Below are positions 42,323-50,898 of a stretch of DNA of 64,000 nucleotides, piece after piece. The position numbers were made by a program, and so were the translations under genes. A model generated the notes under the pieces. It did not search any database, was not told the origin of the DNA, and saw nothing but the letters and a program-made list of their open reading frames with translations. The DNA is taken from positions 1 through 64,000 of the forward strand of contig CAXTAT010000014.1 of assembly GCA_964242415.1 (NCBI GenBank), written 5' to 3'. Position 1 is the stretch's first letter. Each line of letters begins with the position of its first letter. Origin of the DNA: DASWOJ01 sp964242415. Its GTDB lineage: Bacteria > Pseudomonadota > Alphaproteobacteria > Acetobacterales > Acetobacteraceae.

Positions 42323-42625
42323 TTGCAGCACCTTGCGCCCGACGCGCCCAACCTAGCCCCGCTTCCCCTAGCGGCGTCTCTGGACCTGCGCGCCGCGCCG
42401 GATCTGGCAGCGTCCCTCCTGATGCAGCGCGGTGGCGACGTGCTGCTGGATGGCTCGGCTGTGCGCCACCTCGGCGGACAGTGCCTGCAAGTGCTGCTGT
42501 CAGCGCAGCAAACCTGGGCGGCAGACGGGCGCACGTTCCGCCTCCTGTCCGCCTCGCAGGAGCTGCGGGCCGGGGCTGCGCTGCTCGGCGCAGTCGATCT
42601 GCTGTGTGGGGAGGACGTGCCATGA
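42323..42625 (+). CDS. STAS-domain protein, CheS-like, first gene of the che operon
   Basis: About 100 aa with the STAS (anti-anti-sigma) fold: LAASLDLRAAPDLAASLLMQ, DVLLDGSAVRHLGGQCLQVLL and TFRLLSASQELRAGAALLGA. In rhizobia the same position, just before cheY1, is held by CheS, a small CheA-binding protein that speeds CheY1 dephosphorylation. The usual phosphorylated serine of STAS proteins is replaced by the GG of LGGQCLQVLL. TTG 42323 has an AGGA about 9-10 nt upstream; a later start is possible. The stop overlaps cheY1 as ATGA. Confidence 0.7.
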   Translation: MQHLAPDAPNLAPLPLAASLDLRAAPDLAASLLMQRGGDVLLDGSAVRHLGGQCLQVLLSAQQTWAADGRTFRLLSASQELRAGAALLGAVDLLCGEDVP

Positions 42626-42987
42626 CCAAGCTGGTGCTAACCGTAGATGACAGCCGCACGATGCGGGACATGCTGCGCCTGACGCTGGACGAGGCAGGCT
42701 ACCGCGTGGTCCAGGCAGTGGATGGGCTGGACGGGCTTGCGGTCCTCGAAGGGGAGCAGCCGGACGTCATCGTCACCGACATCAACATGCCGCGCATGGA
42801 CGGCTTCGGCTTCATCGAGCAGGTGCGCCGCCACGACCGCCACCGGGCCACGCCGATCCTGGTCCTGACGACCGAGAGCGACGGTGTGAAAAAGGCCCGC
42901 GCCCGCGCCGCCGGTGCCACGGGATGGATCGTCAAGCCGTTCGACCCGACGAAGCTCGTGGACGCCCTGCGTCGCGTGGCGGCCTGA
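42622..42987 (+). CDS. cheY1: Chemotaxis response regulator CheY1
   Basis: Single receiver domain, 121 aa: acidic pocket D9-D10, phosphoacceptor D53 in VTDINMPRMDG, switch threonine in ILVLTTESD and lysine in WIVKPFDP. In the rhizobial-type system one CheY drives the motor and the other drains phosphate from CheA; by position this one would be the phosphate sink. ATG overlaps the STAS gene stop; cheA starts 5 nt after its stop. Confidence 0.88.
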   Translation: MTKLVLTVDDSRTMRDMLRLTLDEAGYRVVQAVDGLDGLAVLEGEQPDVIVTDINMPRMDGFGFIEQVRRHDRHRATPILVLTTESDGVKKARARAAGATGWIVKPFDPTKLVDALRRVAA

Positions 42988-42992
42988 CCAGG

Positions 42993-45167
42993 ATGACCGA
43001 CCCGATGGACCTCATCCGGCAAACCTTCTTCCAGGAATGCGAGGAAGGACTGGCCGACCTGGAGTCCGGCCTGATGGCGATGGAGGCCGGCACGGGCGAG
43101 CCCGACACCGTGAACGCCGTGTTCCGCGCCGTGCATTCCATGAAGGGTGGCGCCGGCGCCTTCGGCCTGGTGCCCCTGGTGCGCTTCGCCCATGTGTTCG
43201 AGTCCGTGCTGGACCAACTGCGGTCCGACCAGCTCGCGCCGGAGCCGGGCGTGCTGCAGGTGCTGCTGCGCGCGGCGGACTGCCTGGCGGACCTGGTGCG
43301 GGCGGCGCAGTCCGGCACCCAGGGCAGCCCGGCCCGCGTGGACGCCGTGGCGGCGGAACTTGCGGCACTGGAGAACGGCTCGGCCGGAACAGCGCACGAC
43401 ACGGCAGCCGAGGGTGGAGACGATTTCGCCGACTTCGGCTTTACGGTGGTGCCGTTTCAGAGCGATGCGCCGATTGAGGCAGCTTGGCAGGTGCGCCTGC
43501 GCCCCCATGCCGTCATGTACACCAAGGCGAACGACGTGGCGCTGCTGCTGCGGGAGTTGGCCCGTCTGGGACCAGTAACGGTCCGGCTGGATGCAGACAC
43601 CCTGCCACCGTTGCCTGCGCTGGACCCGGAGGGAGCCTATCTCGCCTGGACCGTGGACCTGCGGACGGCCGCCACCGAGGCGACCATACGCGAGGTGTTC
43701 GAGTTCGTGGACGGCGACTGCGACCTGACGGTGCAACGGATGGACGACACCCCCCCGGCCGCGTCATCCCCCCCGGCTGCGCCATCCATGGCTGCGCTGT
43801 CCCTACCTACGCTGGCCGCGGCAGAGCCGGACGTGATGGAGCTGATCCGCCGCGTTCAGGATGATGCCCAGAAACTAGCTGCGCCAGTGCCGTCCACCTC
43901 GGTCGGCCCTGATCCACAGACGGCCACCTCTCGCACTGCCGAGGCCGCGCCCGCAGCCAATCCCACCATTCGCGTGGACCTGGAACGGGTGGACCGCCTG
44001 ATCGACCTGGTGGGAGAGCTGGTCATCAACCAGGCCATGCTGGCCCAACGCATGGTGGAGGCCGGCCTGCCTCGTTCCAGCGGCGTCGCCACCGGCCTCG
44101 ACGAGCTGGGCGTCCTGACCCGTGGCATCCAGGAAGCGGTGATGGCCATACGCGCCCAGCCCGTGAAGTCGGTGTTCCAGCGCATGCCCCGCCTGGCGCG
44201 CGAGGTCGCAGCCATGACTGGCAAGCAGGTCCGGCTGGTGACGGAAGGCGAGAGAACGGAGGTGGACCGCACGGTGATCGAGCACCTGGCGGACCCGCTG
44301 ACCCACATGCTCCGCAACGCCATAGACCACGGGCTGGAAAGCCCGGAGGCGCGCTTGGCTGTTGGCAAGCCGGCAGAGGGCGTCGTCCGCCTGGCGGCGA
44401 TGCACCGCGGCGGCCGCATCGTGATCGAGGTTGCGGACGACGGCGCCGGGATCAACCGCGCCCGCGTGCGCTCCAGCGCGGTCGCCAAGGGCCTGGTGCC
44501 GGCGGATGCGGCCTTGTCGGACGAGGAGGTGGACAACCTGATCTTCCTGCCAGGGTTCTCCACGGCGGAGACGGTATCGGACATCTCGGGCCGCGGCGTC
44601 GGCATGGACGTGGTGCGGCGGCAGGTGCTGGGACTGGGCGGGCGGATCAGCATCGCCTCAAGGCCGGGGCAGGGATCGTGCTTCACGCTCAGCCTGCCGC
44701 TGACCTTGGCGGTGCTGGACGGAATGATCGTGCTGGTCGCCGGGCACACGCTGATCGTGCCGCTGACCGCCATCATTGAAACCTTGCAGCCGCGTCGCAA
44801 GGACGTGCACGGCTTCGGCGACCGGCCAACAGATGCGGCGCGCGTCGTCGCCATACGCGGCACCTGGCTACCCCTGGTTGACGTCGCGGTGGCGTTTGGC
44901 TTCCGCACCACGCCCACGGAGGACCCGGCGGCGGTCGCGCTGCTGGTGGAAGGCGAGGGCGGGCGGCGGGCCGCGCTGCTGGTGGACGCCATCCTCGGAC
45001 AGCGTCAGGTCGTCATCAAAAGCCTGGAGGCGAATTACCGCCCGGTGCCCGGCGTCGCAGCGGCAACCATCCTCGGCGACGGCCGCGTCGCGCTGATCTT
45101 GGACGTGGACGCCGTGGTCGCCGGCCCGTCTCCGCAACCCGCAATTACAGGAGTGGCCTATGTTTAA
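42993..45167 (+). CDS. cheA: Chemotaxis histidine kinase CheA
   Basis: Receptor-coupled kinase, 724 aa. P1 phosphotransfer domain (about 1-110) with H48 in AVHSMKGGAGAFG; a P2-like regulator-binding part (about 150-250, VVPFQSDAPIEAAWQVRLRP); a Pro/Ala linker; P3 dimerisation (IRVDLERVDRLIDLVGELVI, about 325-390); P4 kinase with N box LTHMLRNAIDHGLE, G1 EVADDGAGINRAR and FLPGFSTAETVSDISGRGVG; P5 CheW-like C-terminus (about 570-715). All catalytic boxes look intact. It overlaps cheW by 8 nt. The start ATG 42993 has a weak ribosome binding site, so coupling to cheY1 is likely. Confidence 0.96.
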   Translation: MTDPMDLIRQTFFQECEEGLADLESGLMAMEAGTGEPDTVNAVFRAVHSMKGGAGAFGLVPLVRFAHVFESVLDQLRSDQLAPEPGVLQVLLRAADCLADLVRAAQSGTQGSPARVDAVAAELAALENGSAGTAHDTAAEGGDDFADFGFTVVPFQSDAPIEAAWQVRLRPHAVMYTKANDVALLLRELARLGPVTVRLDADTLPPLPALDPEGAYLAWTVDLRTAATEATIREVFEFVDGDCDLTVQRMDDTPPAASSPPAAPSMAALSLPTLAAAEPDVMELIRRVQDDAQKLAAPVPSTSVGPDPQTATSRTAEAAPAANPTIRVDLERVDRLIDLVGELVINQAMLAQRMVEAGLPRSSGVATGLDELGVLTRGIQEAVMAIRAQPVKSVFQRMPRLAREVAAMTGKQVRLVTEGERTEVDRTVIEHLADPLTHMLRNAIDHGLESPEARLAVGKPAEGVVRLAAMHRGGRIVIEVADDGAGINRARVRSSAVAKGLVPADAALSDEEVDNLIFLPGFSTAETVSDISGRGVGMDVVRRQVLGLGGRISIASRPGQGSCFTLSLPLTLAVLDGMIVLVAGHTLIVPLTAIIETLQPRRKDVHGFGDRPTDAARVVAIRGTWLPLVDVAVAFGFRTTPTEDPAAVALLVEGEGGRRAALLVDAILGQRQVVIKSLEANYRPVPGVAAATILGDGRVALILDVDAVVAGPSPQPAITGVAYV

Positions 45168-45645
45168 CGCCCCCATGCCTGGCGCAACGGCTGCTCCCGG
45201 CCGCAAGCAGGAGCTGATCGCCTTCCGCATCGGTGCGCAGGAGTTCTGCGTGGACATCATGGCCGTGCGCGAAATCCGCTGCTGGACGGAGGCAACCCCG
45301 CTGCCGCGCGCGCCGGATTGGCTGCGCGGCGTCATCAACCTGCGCGGCGCGGTGCTGCCCATCGTGGACCTGGCGGCCAGGCTGGGCTTCATGCCGCGGG
45401 AGGCGCCGGAGCGGCAGGTCATCATCGTCGCCCAAGTCGCGGGTGGGGTTGGGATTCAGGTCGTGGGCCTGCAGGTGGACGCGGTGTCGGATATCCTGAC
45501 GGTCGAGGACGGCACCATGCAGCCGCCGCCGGAGGTCGCGTCCGATCTGGTCCGGACCTTCGTGCAGGGCCTGCTGGCCATTGAGGGGCGGATGGTCAGC
45601 TTGGTGTCGCTGGACCACATACTGCCCCAGCCGGAGGCAGCATGA
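45160..45645 (+). CDS. cheW: Chemotaxis coupling protein CheW
   Basis: Single CheW domain, 161 aa, linking CheA to receptors. Characteristic are QELIAFRIGAQEFCVDIMAV, REIRCWTEATPLPRAPDWLR and GVINLRGAVLPIVDLAARLG, with GLQVDAVSDILTV near residue 105. It overlaps cheA at its start and cheR at its end (ATGA), so all three are translationally coupled. Confidence 0.94.
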   Translation: MFNAPMPGATAAPGRKQELIAFRIGAQEFCVDIMAVREIRCWTEATPLPRAPDWLRGVINLRGAVLPIVDLAARLGFMPREAPERQVIIVAQVAGGVGIQVVGLQVDAVSDILTVEDGTMQPPPEVASDLVRTFVQGLLAIEGRMVSLVSLDHILPQPEAA

Positions 45646-46505
45646 CGGTCACGACGGCTCAGGCGGCACGCAGCGGCCCGGCGGCGGAGTTCACGCTGAC
45701 CGAGCGGGACTTCCGCGCCATTGCCGACCTGCTGCGCCAAGACGCTGGCATCACCCTGCCGGACGGCAAGGAGACGCTGGTCTATTCCCGCCTGGCAAAG
45801 CGCCTGCGGGCCTTGGGCCTGCCCGGCTTCCCCGACTACGTCGCGCTGCTGCAGCACCCGGACGGGGTGGATGAGCGTCGGCACATGCTGAGGGCGCTTA
45901 CGACCAACGTCACCCGCTTCTTCCGGGAGTCGCATCACTTCGATCACCTGCGGACAACCGTGTTGCCGCCGCTGCTGGCGGCAGCGCGGGCAGGGAAGCG
46001 GGTGCGGCTGTGGTCTGCGGCCTGCTCCAATGGGCAGGAGCCGTATTCGATTGGGCTGACGATCCTGGGCCTGCTGCCCGATGCGGCTGACCTGGACGTG
46101 CGCGTGCTGGCCACCGACATCGACACGGACATGGTCGCACTGGGCCAGGCCGGGCGCTACGACGAGGACACGCTGTCCCCCGTGCCGGCGCCGCTGCGGT
46201 CCCGCTGGTTCCGGCCTGCCAGGGACGGCGACGGGATGGAGGCTGGGCCGGAACTGCGGCGGCTCGTGCAGTTCCGCGAGTTGAACCTGATCGGCGCCTG
46301 GCCGATGCGCGGCGGCTTCGACGCCATCATGTGCCGGAACGTGGCGATCTACTTCGATGCGGACACGCAGGCCCTGGTGTGGTCCCGCTTCGCGCCGCTT
46401 CTGGCGCCAGGGACGCACTTGTACATCGGACACAGCGAACGCCTGTCCGGTCCGGCGGCTGCCGGCTTCGTGCCGGCTGGCACAACCATCTATCGGCGGA
46501 CCTGA
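45642..46505 (+). CDS. cheR: Chemoreceptor methyltransferase CheR
   Basis: SAM-dependent glutamate methyltransferase, 287 aa. An N-terminal helical domain (about 15-85) precedes TTNVTRFFRESHHFDHLR, SAM motif VRLWSAACSNGQEPYSIGLT, VLATDIDTDMVALGQAGRY and FDAIMCRNVAIYFD. The soluble receptor at 50899-52716 ends in GWQEF, which could tether this enzyme. Overlaps cheW as ATGA. Confidence 0.94.
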   Translation: MTVTTAQAARSGPAAEFTLTERDFRAIADLLRQDAGITLPDGKETLVYSRLAKRLRALGLPGFPDYVALLQHPDGVDERRHMLRALTTNVTRFFRESHHFDHLRTTVLPPLLAAARAGKRVRLWSAACSNGQEPYSIGLTILGLLPDAADLDVRVLATDIDTDMVALGQAGRYDEDTLSPVPAPLRSRWFRPARDGDGMEAGPELRRLVQFRELNLIGAWPMRGGFDAIMCRNVAIYFDADTQALVWSRFAPLLAPGTHLYIGHSERLSGPAAAGFVPAGTTIYRRT

Positions 46506-46506
46506 C

Positions 46507-47538
46507 ATGACCATGCCCCTGATCCGCGTCCTGGTGGTCGATGACAGCGCCACCATGCGCGCCATGATCCGCCATGCCCTGCGCGCCGAGCCGCTGCTGC
46601 AGGTGGTGGGGGAGGCTGCCGACCCGCACGAGGCCCGCGCGGCCGTGAAGGCGCTGAACCCCGACGTGATGACGCTCGACATCGAGATGCCAGGGATGGA
46701 CGGACTGGACTTCCTCGAGAAGATAATGCGGCTGCGGCCGATGCCGGTCGTGATGGTGTCCACGCTGACCGCCCGCGGCGCGGACTCCAGCCTGCGCGCC
46801 CTTGAGCTTGGCGCTTTCGATTGCGTGGACAAGGCCGGCCTGCACGGTCCGGCGCTGGCCCACACCGTACGGGCCGCTGCTGGCGTGCGCCCCCGTGCGC
46901 GCACGGTGCTGAAAACGCCCCCTCGTGCGGAGATGCGCGGCCAGGGTCGCCTCGTCGCCATCGGCGCATCGACCGGCGGGGTGGAGGCGTTGCTGGCCAT
47001 CGTCTCGCACCTGCCCGGCAACGCCCCTCCGGTCGTCATCACGCAGCACATGCCGGCCACCTTCACCGGCAGCCTGGCCCGCCGCTTGGACCGCGCCGGC
47101 GCCGCCCGCGTCGCGGAGGCAGAGGACGGTGCGCCCCTGTTGCCCGGACACGTGTACTTGGCGCCTGGCGGTGCGGCGCACCTGCTGGTGAGCGGCGGGG
47201 CCAACTCCGGACCCTGGCGCTGCCGCTTGCGGGCAGGCGAGCTGGTCAACGGCCACCGCCCGGCGGTGGACACGCTGTTCGCCTCCGTCGCGCAGGCGGC
47301 CGGAGCGCAAGGCGTCGGCGTGATCCTGACCGGCATGGGGCGGGACGGGGCACAGGGCCTGCTGGCGATGCGCCAGGCCGGTGCCCGGACCCTGGGCCAG
47401 GATGAGGCAAGCTCCGTTGTCTACGGGATGCCGCGCGTGGCCGCGGAACTCAACGCCGTCGAACGGCAAGTTCCCTTGGATGCAATGGCCGGCGCCCTGC
47501 TGGCACTTTGCCGTGCTGATGAAAGGATTTTTGCCTGA
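46507..47538 (+). CDS. cheB: Chemotaxis methylesterase/deamidase CheB
   Basis: Receiver domain (1-120, phosphoacceptor D58 in MTLDIEMPGMDG) and a C-terminal methylesterase domain with the triad serine in VAIGASTGGVEALL, histidine in VITQHMPATFTG and aspartate in ILTGMGRDGAQGL; 343 aa. Starts 1 nt after the cheR stop. Removes methyl groups added by CheR and converts receptor glutamines to glutamates. Confidence 0.95.
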   Translation: MTMPLIRVLVVDDSATMRAMIRHALRAEPLLQVVGEAADPHEARAAVKALNPDVMTLDIEMPGMDGLDFLEKIMRLRPMPVVMVSTLTARGADSSLRALELGAFDCVDKAGLHGPALAHTVRAAAGVRPRARTVLKTPPRAEMRGQGRLVAIGASTGGVEALLAIVSHLPGNAPPVVITQHMPATFTGSLARRLDRAGAARVAEAEDGAPLLPGHVYLAPGGAAHLLVSGGANSGPWRCRLRAGELVNGHRPAVDTLFASVAQAAGAQGVGVILTGMGRDGAQGLLAMRQAGARTLGQDEASSVVYGMPRVAAELNAVERQVPLDAMAGALLALCRADERIFA

Positions 47539-47939
47539 TGCCAGCGCCTGGAACGATGAGGGTGATGATCGTTGACGACCAGCTCAGCATGAGGCTGCTG
47601 GTCCGCGACGGCTTGCAGCAGCTCGGCTTCCGCGACTTCGAGGAGGCACCGGACGGGGAGGCGGCGCTGCGCATGCTGGTGATGCCGAAGGCCGGCGCCC
47701 CGGTCAGCCTGATCATCAGCGACTTCAACATGCCTAAGCTGGACGGGCTTGCGCTGCTGCGCGCAGTGCGCGTGCATCCACCGACCAGCAAGATCGCCTT
47801 CATCATGCTCACTGGCCGTGGCGACAAGGACCTGGTGCAGCGCGCGGTGCAGTGCGGCGTCAACAACTTCCTTATAAAGCCGTTCACGATTGCCAATCTG
47901 CACGAAAAGGTTTCGGCGGTGTTCGGGTCCTTGAAGTGA
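47538..47939 (+). CDS. cheY2: Chemotaxis response regulator CheY2
   Basis: Second single-domain receiver, 133 aa; D13-D14, phosphoacceptor D62 in IISDFNMPKLDG, FIMLTGRGD switch threonine, NNFLIKPFTIANL lysine. Sequence and length resemble the motor-binding CheY of rhizobial clusters more than CheY1 does. Its ATG overlaps the cheB stop by 1 nt (TGATG), and its stop overlaps cheD. Confidence 0.88.
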   Translation: MPAPGTMRVMIVDDQLSMRLLVRDGLQQLGFRDFEEAPDGEAALRMLVMPKAGAPVSLIISDFNMPKLDGLALLRAVRVHPPTSKIAFIMLTGRGDKDLVQRAVQCGVNNFLIKPFTIANLHEKVSAVFGSLK

Positions 47940-48496
47940 GCGGCACTGCCACTGCCGGGTTTGGGCATTACGCAGACTTGCCGGAGCGGCGGGTCAACAT
48001 CGTGCGGGGCGAGCAGCATGTGACGGACGACGCCGGGCTGTGCGTGACAACCTTGCTTGGGTCCTGCGTTGCAGCCTGCTTGGCCGACCCGGTGGCCGGC
48101 GTGGGCGGCATGAACCATTTTTTGCTGCCCGGCGCGGACGGCGAGGGCCGTGGGACGCAGTACGGCGTCCATGCGATGGAGTTGCTGGTCAACGCCCTGC
48201 TGCAACGGGGCGCCCGACGGGAACGGCTGCAGGCCAAGCTGTTCGGCGGCGCCCGAATGGTGCGGGGCTTGACGGATGTGGGCGCGCAGAATGCGCAGTT
48301 TGCTACCCGGTTCATCCAGCGGGAGCACATCACGCTTGGCCCTGGCAGCCTGGGCGGGGACGCCGGGCGGCGGGTTCAGTTTTGGCCGGTCAGCGGCCGA
48401 GCGCGGCAGCAGACGATGGGCCGGGATGCCCAACTGTTCACAGCCGAGCGCGATGTGCCGCCGCTGTCGGACACGGGCGGGGTCGAGCTGTTCTGA
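47936..48496 (+). CDS. cheD: Chemoreceptor glutamine deamidase CheD
   Basis: 186-aa deamidase of receptor glutamines. The catalytic region is VTTLLGSCVAACLADPVAGV (catalytic cysteine) with GGMNHFLLPG (histidine), and KLFGGARMVRGL further on. GTG 47936 overlaps the cheY2 stop as GTGA. The C-terminus ends LSDTGGVELF, nearly repeated at the end of the next protein. Confidence 0.92.
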   Translation: MSGTATAGFGHYADLPERRVNIVRGEQHVTDDAGLCVTTLLGSCVAACLADPVAGVGGMNHFLLPGADGEGRGTQYGVHAMELLVNALLQRGARRERLQAKLFGGARMVRGLTDVGAQNAQFATRFIQREHITLGPGSLGGDAGRRVQFWPVSGRARQQTMGRDAQLFTAERDVPPLSDTGGVELF

Positions 48497-48807
48497 TGAC
48501 GCCGGACCTGCACGGCATACTGGCAGCGGCTGGGCAGGAATTGGCCGCGCTCGGCCGCGTGATGCAAGGATTGCAGGACACGCTCACGTCCGGCCACGCC
48601 GGCAGCGCCGACCTGCAGGCGCTGGACAGCGTGACCCAGCACCTGTTCGCGCTGGCCGGGCTGCTGGGCGCGCTGGCGCCGGGCGGGGATGGGCGGGTCG
48701 AGGCCGCGCTGGACGCGGTGTCGCTCGGCGGATTGCAGCACCGATTGCGCGGCCAGACGGCATCCAGCCCAGACAGCGGGGAGGTCGAGCTGTTCGGTCA
48801 TGGCTGA
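48496..48807 (+). CDS. Small CheT-like protein, last gene of the che operon
   Basis: 103 aa, mostly helical (LAAAGQELAALGRVMQGLQD, LQALDSVTQHLFALAGLLGA), ending SSPDSGEVELFGHG. In rhizobia a protein of this size at this position, CheT, is a distant CheZ relative that acts on CheY. The match here rests on position, size and helical make-up; I cannot confirm CheZ catalytic residues. ATG overlaps the cheD stop (TGATG). Confidence 0.6.
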   Translation: MTPDLHGILAAAGQELAALGRVMQGLQDTLTSGHAGSADLQALDSVTQHLFALAGLLGALAPGGDGRVEAALDAVSLGGLQHRLRGQTASSPDSGEVELFGHG

Positions 48808-49152
48808 TGGCAGGCTGGACGTGCAATTTTGGGACGTACAGCTTTAGGCTGGCAGTCTCGACACCAACGCCGCAGCAAATCCTGTGTCGCCCCGCCACCC
48901 TGCCTGCTGAGGCCACGATCTGGCTTTGCACGGATCGGGGTCGTGGCAAGGTGCAAACACCCGAAAGGTCTCAAGCTCCACACCCGCGGCTTGCCTGCGC
49001 GACGGGGGTGATGGCGCCAGCGCCGCCGCGGGCCTTTAGACGATGTCCCAAACAGCGGCGCCCGCTTCATCGCGCTGCACGGCTGCTTTGCAAGCCGGCT
49101 CAACTTGGCCGTGCCATGGCAAGTGCGACAAGCCCACGCCGATCTGCAAGCG
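48808..49152. other. Convergent intergenic region between the che operon and fliG
   Basis: About 345 nt. Frames are open on both strands but none resembles a known family. I see no strong hairpin with a U-tract. Confidence 0.4.
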
Positions 49153-50187
49153 TTACGCGATCATCTCCTCGTCACTTCTGCCTTCGCTGATCTCGATTAT
49201 GCCCTGCGCGGCCAGGTCCTTGGCCACTGCGACGATTCCCGCCTGCGCTTCATCGACGTCCCGCAGCTTCACAGGGCCGAGCATCTCGATGTCCTCCCGC
49301 AGCATCTTACCCGCACGTTCCGACAGGTTGCCGAAGAACAGCTCCCGCAGCTCGTCCGATGCGCCCTTCAACGCTATCGGCAGCTTGTCCTTCTCCACAG
49401 AGCGCAGCAGGATTTGCACATTGGCCGGCGTCAGGCGGCGCAGGTCGTTGAAGGTGAACATCAGTGCCTTGATCCGGTCCGCCGACTCCCGGTTGCGCTC
49501 TTCCAGCGCCGCCACGAGCCGCGCTTCCGTTGAGCGGTCCAGGTTGTTGAAGATGTCCGCCATCATCTCGTGGCTGCCGCGACGCGAGGTGCTGGACAGG
49601 GTCAGCATGAACTCGGAACGCAAGGTCTTCTCCACCCCGTCCAGCACCTCCTGTTGCACCTTGTCCATGCGCAGCATCCGCATGATGACCTCGATGCCGA
49701 AGCTGTCCGGCAGCAGCGACAGCACGCGTCCGGCGTGGTCCGACTTGATCTTGCTCAGCACCACCGCGACGGTCTGCGGATACTCATTCTTCAAGTAGTT
49801 GGCGAGCACCGCCTCGTTCACATTGCCTAGCTTATCCCACATCGTGCGGCCGGCCGAGCCGCGTATCTCGTCCAGGATCTGTGCTGCGCGGTCTGGCGGC
49901 AGGGCAGCCAGCAATAGGCGCTCGGTACTTTCTATGCTGCCGACCAGGTTGCCCTGGTGGCCTATTGCCTCCGAGAACTCGCTGCATACCTGTTCGATCA
50001 CCGCGGCCTTCACCGATCCCAGACCGATCATTGCGGCAGACAGATCGCGGATCTCATGCTCTTCCATCATGGCGAGCAGCTTGGCGCTTTGCTCCTCTCC
50101 TACGGCAAGCATCAAGATGGCCACCTTCTGGCGGCCAGATATCTGCATCATGTCTTGCATGACCATCACGTCTTTCGAGCCGCTCAC
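49153..50187 (-). CDS. fliG: Flagellar motor switch protein FliG
   Basis: Rotor protein that couples stator ion flow to rotation and, with FliM and FliN, switches direction on CheY-P binding. The 344-aa protein has the N-domain (KVAILMLAVGEEQSAKLLAM), the middle EHPQ-like motif as EYPQTVAVVLSKIKSDHA, and the C-domain with the charged torque helix MFTFNDLRRLTPANVQILLR and DELRELFFGNLSERAGKML. The annotated start is GTG 50187; several ATGs follow within 40 nt. No other flagellar gene lies in the window, so fliG is unlinked from fliF/fliH here. Confidence 0.95.
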   Translation of the reverse strand: MSGSKDVMVMQDMMQISGRQKVAILMLAVGEEQSAKLLAMMEEHEIRDLSAAMIGLGSVKAAVIEQVCSEFSEAIGHQGNLVGSIESTERLLLAALPPDRAAQILDEIRGSAGRTMWDKLGNVNEAVLANYLKNEYPQTVAVVLSKIKSDHAGRVLSLLPDSFGIEVIMRMLRMDKVQQEVLDGVEKTLRSEFMLTLSSTSRRGSHEMMADIFNNLDRSTEARLVAALEERNRESADRIKALMFTFNDLRRLTPANVQILLRSVEKDKLPIALKGASDELRELFFGNLSERAGKMLREDIEMLGPVKLRDVDEAQAGIVAVAKDLAAQGIIEISEGRSDEEMIA

Positions 50188-50220
50188 GTTTCACGCCTTT
50201 CTCTCAAGCCGACCATTCCC

Positions 50221-50270
50221 TGAGAATGTTCTCATGATAGTATCGAACAGGACCTGGCATGCATTGCATG
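50221..50270 (-). promoter_or_regulatory. Two short palindromes upstream of fliG
   Basis: TGAGAATGTTCTCA (50221-50234, 6-bp arms, 2-nt centre) and CATGCATTGCATG (50258-50270, 6-bp arms, 1-nt centre) lie 34-83 nt before the fliG start, in a less GC-rich stretch. They could be operator sites or part of the promoter. No regulator can be named. Confidence 0.35.
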
Positions 50271-50404
50271 ACATTTCTCGACTTGGACGGTGATCTTATC
50301 TACCGAACGCACCCACGGCGATGGACCAGCCCGCGAAGTGCTGCGGCCGTAGTATAGTGGATACTTTGAGGAAGTGTGGGTTATTCACGCCGCCCCTGCT
50401 TGAT

Positions 50405-50635
50405 CTACGTTGGCTGGATTGTCGTTGACCAGCCCCGGCTACCATAGCCCGAACAAGGGCAGGTGCGTTTATCGAGGGCATGGGTGCGGGTTTGCAGCAG
50501 CGGGTGGGTGCTGCACCGAGGCCACTGCATCTGCTGAGGTTTGGCACAATGCTTTCTGACCAGGGCGTTGACCGTCCTTCTGGCCATCCTGGACGAGATG
50601 CGCCCGCCATCGCGGACTTGCTTGTGGTAACTCAT
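50405..50635 (-). pseudogene. Transposase C-terminal remnant
   Basis: One frame reads SYHKQVRDGGRISSRMARRT, then VNALVRKHCAKPQQMQW and HPLLQTRTHALD. The pattern ...IS..A...VN.VV.KR..K.QQM.W....H.LLQ.RT..L. is the C-terminal end of a transposase family found in many proteobacteria (ISKra4-like by memory). The upstream catalytic part is absent and the tail is frameshifted into unrelated sequence. No terminal repeats seen. The rest of 50188-50898 contains no gene. Confidence 0.55.
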
Positions 50636-50821
50636 CGTGTTGCCCGCGTGTGGTACACCCTGCGACCGGCTGCTTCGCAGACGGATTGCCTTCGGCAATG
50701 ACGGGAAGCTGGGCGGCAATGGCGGGGAGGCTGGGGAGCAGTTGGCGGCGAGGCTGGCCATCAGCACCAGCCCGGACACGCTGCTCCGGGCCGTGCGTGC
50801 CCCGGGCATCAACGGCACAGC

Positions 50822-50849
50822 GACCATCCCCCGTAACGGGGGGATGGTC
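50822..50849 (-). terminator. Hairpin downstream of the chemoreceptor gene
   Basis: Perfect 11-bp arms GACCATCCCCC / GGGGGATGGTC around a 6-nt loop, 50 nt after the receptor stop codon. No U-tract follows in the direction of transcription, so it may stop transcription weakly or protect the mRNA end. Confidence 0.45.
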
Positions 50850-50898
50850 ACGTGAAGGCAGCCTGCCATGCATGGACGGCAGTCCGCTGTTTTCTACG

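Noticed and set aside
50405..50869. A 154-codon minus-strand frame as an intact gene
   Set aside because: Only its last half resembles a transposase end; the first half is unrelated, so it is a fragment.
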